DNA from: Comamonas granuli NBRC 101663 | GTDB lineage: Bacteria; Pseudomonadota; Gammaproteobacteria; Burkholderiales; Burkholderiaceae_C | Length of the DNA: 64,000 nt | Direction of reading: 5' to 3' | Assembly: GCF_000739995.1 (NCBI RefSeq) | Contig: NZ_BBJX01000001.1 | Location: 186,001-250,000 of the forward strand | In this document: positions 1 through 9,077 of the stretch, piece after piece | How positions within the stretch are numbered: position 1 is the first letter of the stretch | How the letters are laid out: each line of letters opens with the position of its first letter | Made by a program: the position numbers and the translations under genes | The notes under the pieces: model-generated | Database searches by the model: none | The model's input: only the letters and a program-made list of their open reading frames with translations | Told to the model about the DNA's origin: nothing

Positions 1-803
1 TTCACGCCCGCCCGGGCCGCGTCGATCGCCCCGGCCAGCTTGGGCAGCATGCCGCCCGAGATCGTGCCGTCCTGCACGAGCGCATCAACCTCGCGCGGCG
101 TCAGCTCGGTGATCAGCTGCCCCTGCTTGTCGAGCACGCCGGGGATGTTGGTGAGCAGCAGCAGCTTTTCCGCCCGCAGCACCTCGGCCAGCTTGCTCGC
201 CACCACGTCGGCATTGATGTTGTAGCTCTCGTTGTTCTCGCCGAAGCCGATGGGGCTGACCACGGGAATGAAGGCGTCGTCCTGCAGCGCCTTGACCACG
301 CTGGGGTCTATGGCCACGATGTCGCCCACCTGGCCCACGTCGTGCTCCAGCGCGGGGTCCTTGTGGTCCAGCAGCTTGAGCTTCTTCGCGCGGATCAGGC
401 CGCCATCGCGCCCCGTCAGGCCCACGGCCTTGCCACCCGCCTGGTTGATCAAACCCACGATGTCCTGCTGCACCTCGCCGGCCAGCACCCATTCGACCAC
501 TTCCATGGTCTCGGCGTCCGTCACGCGCATGCCCTGGATGAACTGGCCCTGCTTGCCCAGGCGCTTCAGGGCCGTCTCGATCTGCGGACCGCCGCCGTGC
601 ACCACCACCGGGTTCATGCCCACGAGCTTGAGCAGCACCACGTCCTCGGCGAAGTCCTGCTGCAGCTCCGGGTCGGTCATGGCGTTGCCGCCGTACTTGA
701 TGACCAGGGTCTTGCCGTGGAACTTGCGGATGTAGGGCAGCGCCTGCGCAAGGATCTCGGCCTTGTCGCGCGGGGCAATGGAGAGAAGGGCTTCAGTGGT
801 CAT
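1..803 (-). CDS. argB: Acetylglutamate kinase, 3' end cut by the window edge
   Basis: Phosphorylates N-acetyl-L-glutamate, the second step of arginine synthesis, in the cytoplasm. About 267 residues are visible. The N-terminal half has the family's VIKYGGNAM phosphate-binding strand and the [10 protein letters not shown] glycine-rich loop. The later part has [14 protein letters not shown] and the [10 protein letters not shown] and [11 protein letters not shown] segments typical of the sugar-kinase-like fold. The ATG at 801-803 begins [15 protein letters not shown], the usual NAGK start. The reading frame runs off the left edge just after DAARAGV, so the last roughly 30 residues are missing from view. 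The 64-base gap upstream holds a 7-base inverted repeat GGCACAA/TTGTGCC (811-817 and 845-851) that could be an operator. Identification is secure. Confidence 0.96.
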   Translation of the reverse strand, partial: MTTEALLSIAPRDKAEILAQALPYIRKFHGKTLVIKYGGNAMTDPELQQDFAEDVVLLKLVGMNPVVVHGGGPQIETALKRLGKQGQFIQGMRVTDAETMEVVEWVLAGEVQQDIVGLINQAGGKAVGLTGRDGGLIRAKKLKLLDHKDPALEHDVGQVGDIVAIDPSVVKALQDDAFIPVVSPIGFGENNESYNINADVVASKLAEVLRAEKLLLLTNIPGVLDKQGQLITELTPREVDALVQDGTISGGMLPKLAGAIDAARAGV

Positions 804-867
804 GGAACGGGGCACAAAGGCGCGAAAACTCAGGAATCCGCAAATTGTGCCGCATTCCACCGCGGGC

Positions 868-1968
868 TCAGCGCCGCAGCCAGGCCGGCACCTTGAAGCG
901 CACAATGGCCAGGTAAGCCGCCACGTAGGTCACCACGAACAGGGCACAAAAGGCCATGAGCACCCAGGTGTTGTTCCAGAACAGCACCGCCGGCACCACT
1001 GTGAGCAGCGTGAACCCCCACAGATAGGGCGAGGTGCGGTTGTTGCGCATCAGCATGCGGCGCGAGGCATCGTCATGGAACACGCTGCGCACGATGCGCC
1101 GGTAGATGAGCTGGTGGAAATGCAGCGCATCGGCCACCCCCGGCGAGACGCCGCGCACCCATTTGCGGTACATGGAGAACACCGTCTCCCACACCGGGTA
1201 GATGAGCAGCAGCATCGGGAACCAGGGCGAGACCTGCGCATTGCGCTGCACCAGCGACACGCTGGCCAGCGCAATCACCACGCCCCACACATAGGCCCCA
1301 CCATCGCCGGCGAACAGCATGCCGCGCGGGTAGTTCCAGAGCAGAAAGCCCCCCGTGGCCGCCGCCGTGGACACCAGCAGCGCCGCCAGCGCCCGGTCCC
1401 CCACCTGCAGCGCCACATGCGCCAGCGCCAGGCACACGATGACGGCCACCATGCCCGCCAGGCCGTTGTAGCCGTCGATGATGTTGAAGGCATGGGGCAG
1501 GCCGGCGATGGCGAGCAGCGCCAGGGCCATGCCGATCCAGGGCGCGCCCGCCCACAGCCAGTCCAGCCAGGGCAGGTCCAGGCGCGGCACCGCCAGGCCC
1601 AGCAACAGCACGGCCAGCAGGCCCGAGACCGCCGTCAGGCCCAGGCGGTAGCGCACGGTGAGCCGCTGGGTCAAATCCTCCGCGATACCACCGGCCGCTG
1701 CCGGCAGCAGGGTCAGCAGCCACAGGGCCACCCAGCCGCCCAGCCGCAGCGAGCCCACATCTCCCAGCCAGGACTGCGCCATGCCCAGCCCCCAGGCGGC
1801 CATGGTCCCCAGCAGCACCGCCAGGCCGCCCAGGCGCGGAACATCGCCATGGTGAAAGCGCTGCGGCATGCCCTCGCTGTAGTTGGCGGCGTGGCTGCGC
1901 ATCCAGCGCACGATGAAGCCCGCAGCCAGTGCTGCGACGACAAAAGCCACCACGGACAGGAGAATCAT
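868..1968 (-). CDS. WecA/MraY-family polyprenyl-phosphate sugar-1-phosphate transferase
   Basis: A 366-residue multi-pass inner-membrane protein with about ten hydrophobic segments. It would transfer a sugar-1-phosphate from a UDP-sugar to undecaprenyl phosphate, the first step of building a lipid-linked glycan. Family motifs are present: the cytoplasmic acidic loop reads GGIAEDLT, followed by [11 protein letters not shown] and [11 protein letters not shown], and a late HFHQLIYRR loop corresponds to the substrate loop. The acidic loop has ED where MraY/WecA usually have DD. Its ATG overlaps the stop of the upstream glycosyltransferase (ATGA at 1965-1968), so the two are translationally coupled. 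Placement downstream of the tolC-like gene suggests a glycan made for the secreted proteins rather than for the O-antigen cluster 27 kb away, but that is inference. Confidence 0.85.
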   Translation of the reverse strand: MILLSVVAFVVAALAAGFIVRWMRSHAANYSEGMPQRFHHGDVPRLGGLAVLLGTMAAWGLGMAQSWLGDVGSLRLGGWVALWLLTLLPAAAGGIAEDLTQRLTVRYRLGLTAVSGLLAVLLLGLAVPRLDLPWLDWLWAGAPWIGMALALLAIAGLPHAFNIIDGYNGLAGMVAVIVCLALAHVALQVGDRALAALLVSTAAATGGFLLWNYPRGMLFAGDGGAYVWGVVIALASVSLVQRNAQVSPWFPMLLLIYPVWETVFSMYRKWVRGVSPGVADALHFHQLIYRRIVRSVFHDDASRRMLMRNNRTSPYLWGFTLLTVVPAVLFWNNTWVLMAFCALFVVTYVAAYLAIVRFKVPAWLRR

Positions 1969-2747
1969 GGAGCGCCGATGTTACCCGTGCCGGTACCACG
2001 CGCCGGTAACGCTTTGCACGCCCAGCGGTAGGCCGGCGACCGCCACAGGCGCAGCAGGCTGGACACGTGCCAATACAAGTGATCCCAGCGCCGGTGGCTG
2101 GCGCGCTGCCCGGCATGCACCACGCGCACCGCTGCGCGCGCCAGCACCCATCCCGCGCGGCGCAGGCGCAGGCACAGGTCCACGTCTTCGCAATACATGA
2201 AGTACGCCTCGTCAAAGCCCCGCAGGTCTTGCCACACCCGCTGCGGCAGCACCATGCAGGCCGCGTTGACCCAATCCACGCGCGCCTCGCGCCGCCCCAG
2301 CACACGGCGCCGCCAGAGCGCCGCAGGCGTTGGCAATTCCCGCTCGCTGTCCTGCACCTGCCCTTGCGCATCCACCTGCTCCGGGTAGGCGCAGCCCACC
2401 CCGGGCCGGCGCGCCTGCTCCAGCAGGGCCGGGAATGGGTCCGCAGCCGCCAGCGCCACATCGGGGTTGAGCACACAGACGAAGGCCTCGGCGGCGCCGG
2501 CCAAGGCCCGGTTGTGGTTCGCGCCGAAGCCCAGCGGTGCCGCATTGCGGCGCACCTCGAGGGCGAAGGGCCAGCCCCCCGCAGGGGCAGCCGGCTCGGG
2601 TTCAGGCAGGTTCAGCGTCAGCACCACCCGGGTGACGGCCCCGGCGCTGTGCGCTGCCATGCCGTGCAGCAATGCCTGCACGCTCGCGCCGTGCCCATGG
2701 CTCACGATGGAGACGGCCAAGCCATGGCCTGCGTCCGCCGATCCCAT
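1965..2747 (-). CDS. Family 2 glycosyltransferase, rhamnosyltransferase-like
   Basis: A 260-residue GT-A fold enzyme. It begins with VSIVSHGHG, the usual first strand of GT2 enzymes. It continues with LGFGANHNRAL, then the DxD-like metal site in VCVLNPDVAL, then FDEAYFMYCEDVDLCLRLR, the ED.DL acceptor-side motif characteristic of WbbL/RfbF-like rhamnosyltransferases. The ATG at 2745-2747 lies 6 bases after the tolC-like stop, and its own stop overlaps the next start, so it is part of the secretion operon. It would add a sugar (possibly rhamnose, given the rfbBDAC genes in this window) to a lipid-linked or protein-bound glycan. The exact donor cannot be read from sequence. Confidence 0.85.
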   Translation of the reverse strand: MGSADAGHGLAVSIVSHGHGASVQALLHGMAAHSAGAVTRVVLTLNLPEPEPAAPAGGWPFALEVRRNAAPLGFGANHNRALAGAAEAFVCVLNPDVALAAADPFPALLEQARRPGVGCAYPEQVDAQGQVQDSERELPTPAALWRRRVLGRREARVDWVNAACMVLPQRVWQDLRGFDEAYFMYCEDVDLCLRLRRAGWVLARAAVRVVHAGQRASHRRWDHLYWHVSSLLRLWRSPAYRWACKALPARGTGTGNIGAP

Positions 2748-2753
2748 GTGCGC

Positions 2754-4130
2754 TCAGGGCTGCAGCCAGCCGTTCACTTCCACCACACTGGCCAGCCGGT
2801 CATCACCCGCCAGCGACTGCAGGCGCAAACGCGAGACCAGGTACACATACCGTGCCTGCGCCAGGTCGCGCAGCGCGGCGATGCGCTGCTGCTCGGCGTT
2901 GAGCACGTCCAGCGAGGTGCGCGACCCCGCCTCATAAGACTTGCGGCTCGACAGCACGGCCTGCTCGGCCGAGCGCACCGCCTGCTCCAGCGCCTTGATG
3001 CGCAGCACGCCCTCGGTCACGCCGCGGAATTCGCGGTACACGCGCACGCCCAGGTCGCGCCGCGTGGCTTCGAGCATCTCCTGCACGCGCGTCTGCGTGG
3101 CGACGGCCTGGCGCACGGTGGAGCTCACATACCCGCCGGAATAGAGCGGGATCGACAGCTGCAGGCCGAGGGTCTTGTTGTCGTAGCGTGAATTCACGCT
3201 GGTCACGGTATCGCTATTGGTCCTGGCCCACTGCGCCACCGCATCCAGGGTGGGCCGATGGCCTGCCTTGGCTTTCTCGATCTCCTGGCGTGCCGCTTCA
3301 AGCTGCGCTTGCAGGGATTGCAGTTCCGGACTGTGCTCTTCAGCGCGCGCGATCCACTCCTGCACCGAGGCAGGCACAGGCTCCTGGGGCACGAAGCGCG
3401 CGGCATCGACCCCGGCCAGCGCCTCCACCGGCTGGCCCGTCAAGGTCTCAAGGCGGTGGCGGGTATAGCTTTCGTTCTGGCGCGCCTCCAGCTCCTGGGC
3501 GACGGTCATGTCCAGCCGCGCCTGGGCGTCATCCACGTCGGTGCGCGTGCCCGATCCGGCAGCGAAGCCCTTGCGCGCCGCGTCGAGCTGCGTGGTGTAC
3601 GTGGCCTTTTGCGCCTGCACCAGCGCCACCTGCTCACGCGCCAGCAAGGCGTCGAAGTAGCTCTCCCCGACGCGCACCACCAGGCTCTGCTCGTCGCGCT
3701 CCAAGGTCGCATCGGCGTCCTGCACCTGTGCCTCGGCCTGCTTGAGCTGTGCCGTGAGATAGGGGCGGTACAGGGGCTGGCGCACCGACAGCACCTGGCT
3801 GCCCGACCAGTACTGTGTCTGGCTGGTGGTCGGCTGGCCGAGGAAGTTACGCCCCTCGCTGGTCAGGTCGTTGTAGTTGCGCCCGGCATTGAACGAGACA
3901 TTGGGGAGCAATTGAGAACGTGCCTGGGGCAGGCGCTCGCGCCCCGCCTCGGCGGCGGCGCGCGATGCACGGATGCTGGCATCGTTCTCCAGCGCAGCCT
4001 CGTAGGCCTGGCGCAAGTCCATGCCCCATGCGGAAGCTGCCAGCCCGGCCGCCAGCGCCGCCCCCACCAAGGCGCCCCGCAGGCGGCGGCCCGCCCCAGG
4101 CGCTGCATCACCATCGACGAAGAACACCAT
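2754..4130 (-). CDS. TolC-family outer membrane channel of the type I secretion system
   Basis: A 458-residue outer-membrane efflux protein that would form the trimeric exit duct for the ABC exporter and adaptor encoded immediately upstream. After a short charged start a hydrophobic signal region (ALVGAALAAGLAASAWG) leads to MDLRQAYEAALENDASIRAS, the classic start of a mature TolC/PrtF protein. The two repeated helical halves follow, with ALLAREQVALVQAQ and SYEAGSRTSLDVLNAEQQ, the latter being the hallmark G.RT..DVLNA motif. A strong ribosome-binding site (GGAGGAG) precedes the ATG at 4128-4130. It sits 3 bases after the stop of the HlyD-like gene, giving the order ABC-ABC-HlyD-TolC. Confidence 0.93.
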   Translation of the reverse strand: MVFFVDGDAAPGAGRRLRGALVGAALAAGLAASAWGMDLRQAYEAALENDASIRASRAAAEAGRERLPQARSQLLPNVSFNAGRNYNDLTSEGRNFLGQPTTSQTQYWSGSQVLSVRQPLYRPYLTAQLKQAEAQVQDADATLERDEQSLVVRVGESYFDALLAREQVALVQAQKATYTTQLDAARKGFAAGSGTRTDVDDAQARLDMTVAQELEARQNESYTRHRLETLTGQPVEALAGVDAARFVPQEPVPASVQEWIARAEEHSPELQSLQAQLEAARQEIEKAKAGHRPTLDAVAQWARTNSDTVTSVNSRYDNKTLGLQLSIPLYSGGYVSSTVRQAVATQTRVQEMLEATRRDLGVRVYREFRGVTEGVLRIKALEQAVRSAEQAVLSSRKSYEAGSRTSLDVLNAEQQRIAALRDLAQARYVYLVSRLRLQSLAGDDRLASVVEVNGWLQP

Positions 4131-4133
4131 GGT

Positions 4134-5504
4134 TCACTCCTCCTTCATCGAGGCCGACACGCGCTTGATCAGCGGATGCAGCAGATACGTCAGCATGGAA
4201 CGCTCGCCCGTCTTGAACACCACTTCCACCGGCATGCCCGGCTGCATGCGGCGCTTGCCCAGACCCTGGATGCCCTCGGGCGTGAGCTGCACGCGCGCCA
4301 GGTAGTAGCTGATGCCGGAGTGCGGGTCGGTGAGCAGGTCGCCCGATACCGACACCACCTGGCCCGCGACCACCAGTTGCGGCGAATGCGCGAAGGAGTT
4401 GAAACGCACGTCCACCGGCAGGTCGGCGTGCACGCGGTCGATCAGGTGCGGCGCCACCTGCACCTCCAGCAGCAAGGCCTCGTTGCCGGGCACGATGTCC
4501 ATGAGCTTCTGTCCCGGCGCAACGACGCCACCCACCGTCTGCACCGCCAGCCCCACGACCTGGCCAGCCGCCGGGGCCTTGATCTCGGTGCGCCCCAGAT
4601 CGTCGGACAAGGCCTTGAACTTCTGCTCCTCGGAGAGCACCTCGCGGCTCACGTCGGCCAGTTGCGTGTCCACCTCACGCCGGTAGTCCTGCTGGCGCGA
4701 GATGGCCCGCTGGCGCAGCTCGCCGATGGCGCGCTGGGCACGCACCGTATTGCCCTGGATGTCGGCGATCGCCGATCGCACGTCCGCCACCATGCGCTCG
4801 AGTTCCAGTTGCCGGTTGCGCGGCGCATAGCCTTCCTTGACCAGGCCGCGCAGATTGCCCAGCTCCTCGTCCACCAGCGCCAACTGGCTCTTGCGGTTGG
4901 TCAGCATGCCGGCATATGCCTCCAGCAGGCCCTGCTGCCCCTGGATGCTTTCCTCGATGGACTGCAGGTCCGAGCGCAGCAGGCTGCGCCGCGTCATGAA
5001 CAACTGCTCCTGGTTGAACATCTGCTGGCGGATCAGCGGATCCGCCGCCGCCTTCTCCAGGTCCGGGTGGAAACTGACCTTCGCCGCGCCGGTCTGCTCG
5101 GCCTGCAGGCGCCCCTGCATGGCGCGCAGCCCCAGGTAGCGCTGGCGCGCCGACTCGTAATTGGCGCGCGCCATGGCCTCGTCCAGGCGGATGAGCAACT
5201 GCCCCTCCTTCACCTCGGCGCCCTCGTGCACGAGCACTTCCTTCACGATGCCGCCGCTCAGGTGCTGGACCGCCTTGCGCTTGGTGTCCAGCGCGACGAG
5301 GCCCTGCCCCGGCACCCCTTCGTCCAGGGGCGCCAGGCCGGCCCACAGCAGAAAACCGCCAAAACCCACGGCCAGCGCCCACAGGCCGATGCGCCCCGCG
5401 CGCCGTGCCTCGCGCGCTCCGGAGGTATCCGCCGCGGCTGCACGCTCCGCGCCCTGGGCCAGACTGGCCTCGATGTTCTGAGAATTCATGAGTGGTGTAG
5501 CCAT
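4134..5504 (-). CDS. HlyD-family periplasmic adaptor of the type I secretion system
   Basis: A membrane-fusion protein of about 456 residues bridging the inner-membrane ABC exporter and the TolC-like channel. A roughly 35-residue cytoplasmic tail is followed by one membrane segment (IGLWALAVGFGGFLLWAGL). Next comes the biotinyl-lipoyl half motif around QHLSGGIVKEVLVHEGAEVK, then long coiled-coil helices (about residues 120-290). The second lipoyl half is APAAGQVVGLAVQTVGGVV, followed by the beta-barrel domain and the C-terminal GMPVEVVFKTGERS signature of PrtE/HlyD proteins. The ATG at 5502-5504 is preferred over an in-frame TTG 15 bases upstream; another ATG lies at 5487-5489. It lies 48 bases after the second ABC gene. 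Confidence 0.93.
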   Translation of the reverse strand: MATPLMNSQNIEASLAQGAERAAAADTSGAREARRAGRIGLWALAVGFGGFLLWAGLAPLDEGVPGQGLVALDTKRKAVQHLSGGIVKEVLVHEGAEVKEGQLLIRLDEAMARANYESARQRYLGLRAMQGRLQAEQTGAAKVSFHPDLEKAAADPLIRQQMFNQEQLFMTRRSLLRSDLQSIEESIQGQQGLLEAYAGMLTNRKSQLALVDEELGNLRGLVKEGYAPRNRQLELERMVADVRSAIADIQGNTVRAQRAIGELRQRAISRQQDYRREVDTQLADVSREVLSEEQKFKALSDDLGRTEIKAPAAGQVVGLAVQTVGGVVAPGQKLMDIVPGNEALLLEVQVAPHLIDRVHADLPVDVRFNSFAHSPQLVVAGQVVSVSGDLLTDPHSGISYYLARVQLTPEGIQGLGKRRMQPGMPVEVVFKTGERSMLTYLLHPLIKRVSASMKEE

Positions 5505-5552
5505 GATCCAACTCGGCAATCAAAAAATGTCAAAAAAGTCCAGTGGCGCAGC

Positions 5553-7292
5553 CTATGCAGGCTGGGCGGCTCCCAGCGCCCCGCCAGGCTGTGCCGGTGT
5601 CGGTGCCTGTGCCGTGCGCAGCGCCGCCAGCACCGCATCGCGCGGGCCGTCGGCCTGCACGCGCCCGTCGCGCAGGATCAGCAAGCGGTCGGCCACCGCC
5701 AGAATGCCCGGGCGGTGGGTGATCAGCACCACCGTCCTGCCTGCCGCCTTCAGGCCCTGCACCGAGCGCACCAGCGCCAGTTCGCCCACATCGTCCAGGT
5801 TGGCGTTGGGCTCGTCGAGCACCACCAGCACCGGATCGCCGTACACCGCCCGCGCCAGCCCGATGCGCTGGCGCTGCCCGCCCGACAGCAGGCCGCCCGC
5901 TTCGCCGATCGGCGTGTCGTAGCCCTTGGGAAAGCGCAGAATCATCTCGTGCAGACCGGCACTGCGTGCCGCGGCGATCACCTTCTCGGACTGGACCTCG
6001 CCAAAACGGGCGATGTTTTCGGCGATCGTGCCCTCGAACAGCTCGACGTCCTGCGGCAGATAGCCCAGGTAAGGCCCCAGCTCGGTACGGTCCCAGCCCT
6101 CGATGGGCAAGCCGTCGAGCAGCACCTCACCCGCCACATCGGGCCAGATGCCCACCATGGTGCGCGCCAGCGTGGATTTGCCCGACCCCGAAGGCCCGAG
6201 CACCACCGTCACCGTCCCGGGCTGCACGGCCAGGCTCACGCCTTGCAGGATGGGCGCCTTGCGCCCGGGCGCGGTGGCCACTACGTCGCGCAGCGTCAAT
6301 GCGCCCTGGGGCGCCACGCGCTTGAGCGCCGGATCGCGCGCCGGGTGCTCGCTCAGCAGGGCCTCCAGGCGCTCGAAGGCCGAACGGGCGCCAATGAAGG
6401 CACGCCACGTGCTCACCACCATGTCGATGGGCGCGAGTGCGCGCGACATCAGGATGTTGGAAGCAATCATGCCCCCGGGGGACAACTGCCCGTCGATCAC
6501 CAGCAGCGCCCCCGCGCCCAGCGCCAGGGACTGCTGCGAATAACGGATGAACTTGCTCCACGCCGTGATGCGGTGCGCCAGCGACTGGGAGGCCGACTGC
6601 AGCGCCAGCGCGCCCTCGTGGCGCTCCTGCCAGTGCGGACGCAGGTTGTGCACCATGCCCATGGACTCCAGCACCTCGGCATTGCGCAGCTTGCTCTGCA
6701 GATAGCCGCCCGCCTCGGACGCCGCCTTGCTCGCTGCCTCGGCAGGCGCCACGGTGCGGCGGTGGCCGAACCAGGCCAGCGCGAGCTGCACCAGTGCAAA
6801 GAATATCGAGAGCCAGCCCAGGAACGGGTGCATGAAGAACAGCACCGCAATGTAGATGGGCGCCCAGGGAACGTCAAAGAACGCAAAAATGCCGTTGCCC
6901 GTGAGGAACTGGCGGATCTGGATCAGGTCGCCAAAGGCGCGCGCCGGCCCGGTGCTCGACTGGCTCAGGTAGGCCTCGAAGCTGGCGTTGAACACGCGCG
7001 TGCCCAGCGCCTCGTCCAGGCGCACACCGGAGCGCACCAGCACGCGCGAGCGCATCCACTCGGAAAACGCCATCACGGCAAACAGGAACAGCGTGATCAG
7101 CGACATGGCCAGCAGGGTCAGCTCGCTGCGGCTCATGAGCACGCGGTCGTACACCTGCAGCATGTACAGCGTGGGCGTGAGCATGAGCACGTTGGCCACC
7201 ATGCTGAACGCGCCCACCATGATGAATTCGCGCCGGAAGGCCCACAGCACCTGCGTGAGCTCGCTGCGCTCGAAAAAGGAAGGATTTTTCAT
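5553..7292 (-). CDS. Type I secretion permease/ATPase (PrtD family), second of a tandem pair
   Basis: A 579-residue half-transporter. Six membrane helices occupy about residues 20-320, and the C-terminal nucleotide-binding domain is complete: Walker A GPSGSGKST, signature LLSGGQRQRIGLARA, Walker B VLVVLDEPNANLDD and a switch histidine in VVLITHRPGIL. It would power export of C-terminal-signal substrates directly from cytoplasm to outside. It starts 21 bases after the stop of the neighbouring ABC gene, with which it shares the family architecture but is clearly not identical. Both have intact ATPase sites, so either can be catalytic and together they could form a heterodimer. No N-terminal C39 peptidase or C39-like domain is seen, as expected for the PrtD type. 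Confidence 0.93.
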   Translation of the reverse strand: MKNPSFFERSELTQVLWAFRREFIMVGAFSMVANVLMLTPTLYMLQVYDRVLMSRSELTLLAMSLITLFLFAVMAFSEWMRSRVLVRSGVRLDEALGTRVFNASFEAYLSQSSTGPARAFGDLIQIRQFLTGNGIFAFFDVPWAPIYIAVLFFMHPFLGWLSIFFALVQLALAWFGHRRTVAPAEAASKAASEAGGYLQSKLRNAEVLESMGMVHNLRPHWQERHEGALALQSASQSLAHRITAWSKFIRYSQQSLALGAGALLVIDGQLSPGGMIASNILMSRALAPIDMVVSTWRAFIGARSAFERLEALLSEHPARDPALKRVAPQGALTLRDVVATAPGRKAPILQGVSLAVQPGTVTVVLGPSGSGKSTLARTMVGIWPDVAGEVLLDGLPIEGWDRTELGPYLGYLPQDVELFEGTIAENIARFGEVQSEKVIAAARSAGLHEMILRFPKGYDTPIGEAGGLLSGGQRQRIGLARAVYGDPVLVVLDEPNANLDDVGELALVRSVQGLKAAGRTVVLITHRPGILAVADRLLILRDGRVQADGPRDAVLAALRTAQAPTPAQPGGALGAAQPA

Positions 7293-7313
7293 GTTCTGAT
7301 TCCCGTGCCTGCC

Positions 7314-9077
7314 TCAGGCCGTGCCCAGCGCCTGCTGCGCCACCTGCTGCTGCGCCTGTTGCTGGGCTTGCTGCTGCGCTGCTTTCTGCAGGGCCGCCAG
7401 CACCTCGTCGCGCGGGCCGAAGGCCTGCGTCTGGCCGTCGCGCAGCACCAGCATCTTGTCCGCCACGGCCAGCACGCTGGTGCGGTGCGTCATCACGACG
7501 AAGGTCGTGCCGCGCGACTTCATGAGCCGGATGGCGTTGGCCAGTGCGGCATCGCCCTCCTCGTCCAGGCTGGAGTTGGGCTCGTCGAGCACCACGAACA
7601 CCGGGTCGCCATAAATGGCGCGCGCCAGGCCCACGCGCTGGCGCTGGCCGCCCGAGAGCATGGCGCCGTCGCGCCCCACCGGGCTGTCATAGCCCTGCGG
7701 CAGAGCCATGATGAACTCGTGCAGCCCCACGGCGCGCGCCGCTGCTTCCACCTTGGACTGATCCACCTCGCCGAAGCGCGCGATGTTCTCAGCCACCGTG
7801 CCATCGAAAAGTTCCACGCCCTGGGGCAGGTAGCCCACGTGCGCGCCCAGCTCCGATTTGTCCCAGGTGAACACGTCTGCGCCATCCAGGCGCACCTTGC
7901 CCACCATGGAAGGCCACAGCCCCATGAGCAGCCGCGCCAGCGTGGTCTTGCCCGAAGCCGAAGGTCCGACCACGGCCAGCACCTCGCCCGGGTTGAGCGC
8001 AAACGTCACGCCGCGCAGAATCTGCGCCGTGCCGCCCGGCGCGCCGGCCATCAGCGGTTCGACCTGGAGCGCGCCGCGCGGCGCGGGCAGCGGCATGCCC
8101 TCGCCGCGCTCGGGCACGGCGCGCAGCAACTGGTCCAGCCGCGCCCAGGCATCGCGCACATTCACCACCGACTGCCACTGCGATACCGCCTGCACCAGCG
8201 GGGCCACCACGCGCCCGCCGAACACCGAGGCCATGATCATCATCACATCACCGCCATTGAGCGTGCCGTGCAGCAGCAGCCAGCAGCCCAGCCCCAGCAG
8301 GCCCGAGCTCAGCGTGGTCTGCAGGAACTTCGATACCGCCTGGTAGCCGCCCGCCGCCTCGGAGGCCCGCGCCTGCAGGTTCAGGAACTCGCGCTGCTTG
8401 GCCATCCAGCGCGCATGGATGTCGCGCAGCATGCCCATGGACTCGATCACCTGCGCATTGCGCAGCGAACCATCGGCATATTGCTGCGCGGCAATGGCGC
8501 TGCGGTTGGCCTGCATCAGCGGCGGCTTGGTGGCGCGCTCGTTGAGCCAGGCCACCAGCGTGATCACGCAGGCAAACGCGATCGAGGTCCAGCCCAGCAC
8601 TGGATTGATGAGGAACAGCAGCACCAGCATGATCACCGACACCGGCGACTCCATCAGCCCCAGCAGCACCGGCGAATAGAGGAATTCGCGGATTTGCCGG
8701 AAGTCGTTCAGCGGCTGCTGCGTCCCGCCCGGAATGCGCCGCAGGTTGGCGTCGAAAATGGCATGGAAGACGCGCGAGCGCATGCGCTCGTCGAGCTCCA
8801 CGCTGGCGGCGCGCATGACCTCGCTGCGCGCCCATTCCAGCAGCTCCATGACCACGTACACGCCCAGGATCAGCAGCGTCAGCATGGCCAGCGTCGTGTG
8901 GCTGCGGCTGTTGACCACGCGGCCATACACCTCCAGCATGTAACCCGAGGGCGCGAGCACCAGCAGGCTGGACAGCAGGCTGAACCAGCCCACACGCACG
9001 AAATAAGGCCGCAGCGCGGCCACGGCCGCACGCAACTCGGACGGAGCCTGGTTCACGGCAGGGTTGGGAGCATTCAT
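7314..9077 (-). CDS. Type I secretion permease/ATPase (PrtD family), first of a tandem pair
   Basis: A 587-residue ABC exporter half with an N-terminal six-helix membrane domain (about residues 25-320) and an intact nucleotide-binding domain: Walker A GPSASGKTT, signature MLSGGQRQRVGLARA, Walker B VFVVLDEPNSSLDE and switch H in VVMTHRTS. The C-terminal tail, absent from its partner at 5553-7292, is unusually glutamine- and alanine-rich (QQQAQQQAQQQ, last 25 residues). Its ATG overlaps the stop of the small TnpB-like gene upstream (ATGA at 9074-9077), so that protein and the exporter are translationally coupled. It presumably pairs with the second ABC protein. Substrate is unknown, but the DUF4214 proteins nearby are the obvious candidates. 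Confidence 0.93.
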   Translation of the reverse strand: MNAPNPAVNQAPSELRAAVAALRPYFVRVGWFSLLSSLLVLAPSGYMLEVYGRVVNSRSHTTLAMLTLLILGVYVVMELLEWARSEVMRAASVELDERMRSRVFHAIFDANLRRIPGGTQQPLNDFRQIREFLYSPVLLGLMESPVSVIMLVLLFLINPVLGWTSIAFACVITLVAWLNERATKPPLMQANRSAIAAQQYADGSLRNAQVIESMGMLRDIHARWMAKQREFLNLQARASEAAGGYQAVSKFLQTTLSSGLLGLGCWLLLHGTLNGGDVMMIMASVFGGRVVAPLVQAVSQWQSVVNVRDAWARLDQLLRAVPERGEGMPLPAPRGALQVEPLMAGAPGGTAQILRGVTFALNPGEVLAVVGPSASGKTTLARLLMGLWPSMVGKVRLDGADVFTWDKSELGAHVGYLPQGVELFDGTVAENIARFGEVDQSKVEAAARAVGLHEFIMALPQGYDSPVGRDGAMLSGGQRQRVGLARAIYGDPVFVVLDEPNSSLDEEGDAALANAIRLMKSRGTTFVVMTHRTSVLAVADKMLVLRDGQTQAFGPRDEVLAALQKAAQQQAQQQAQQQVAQQALGTA

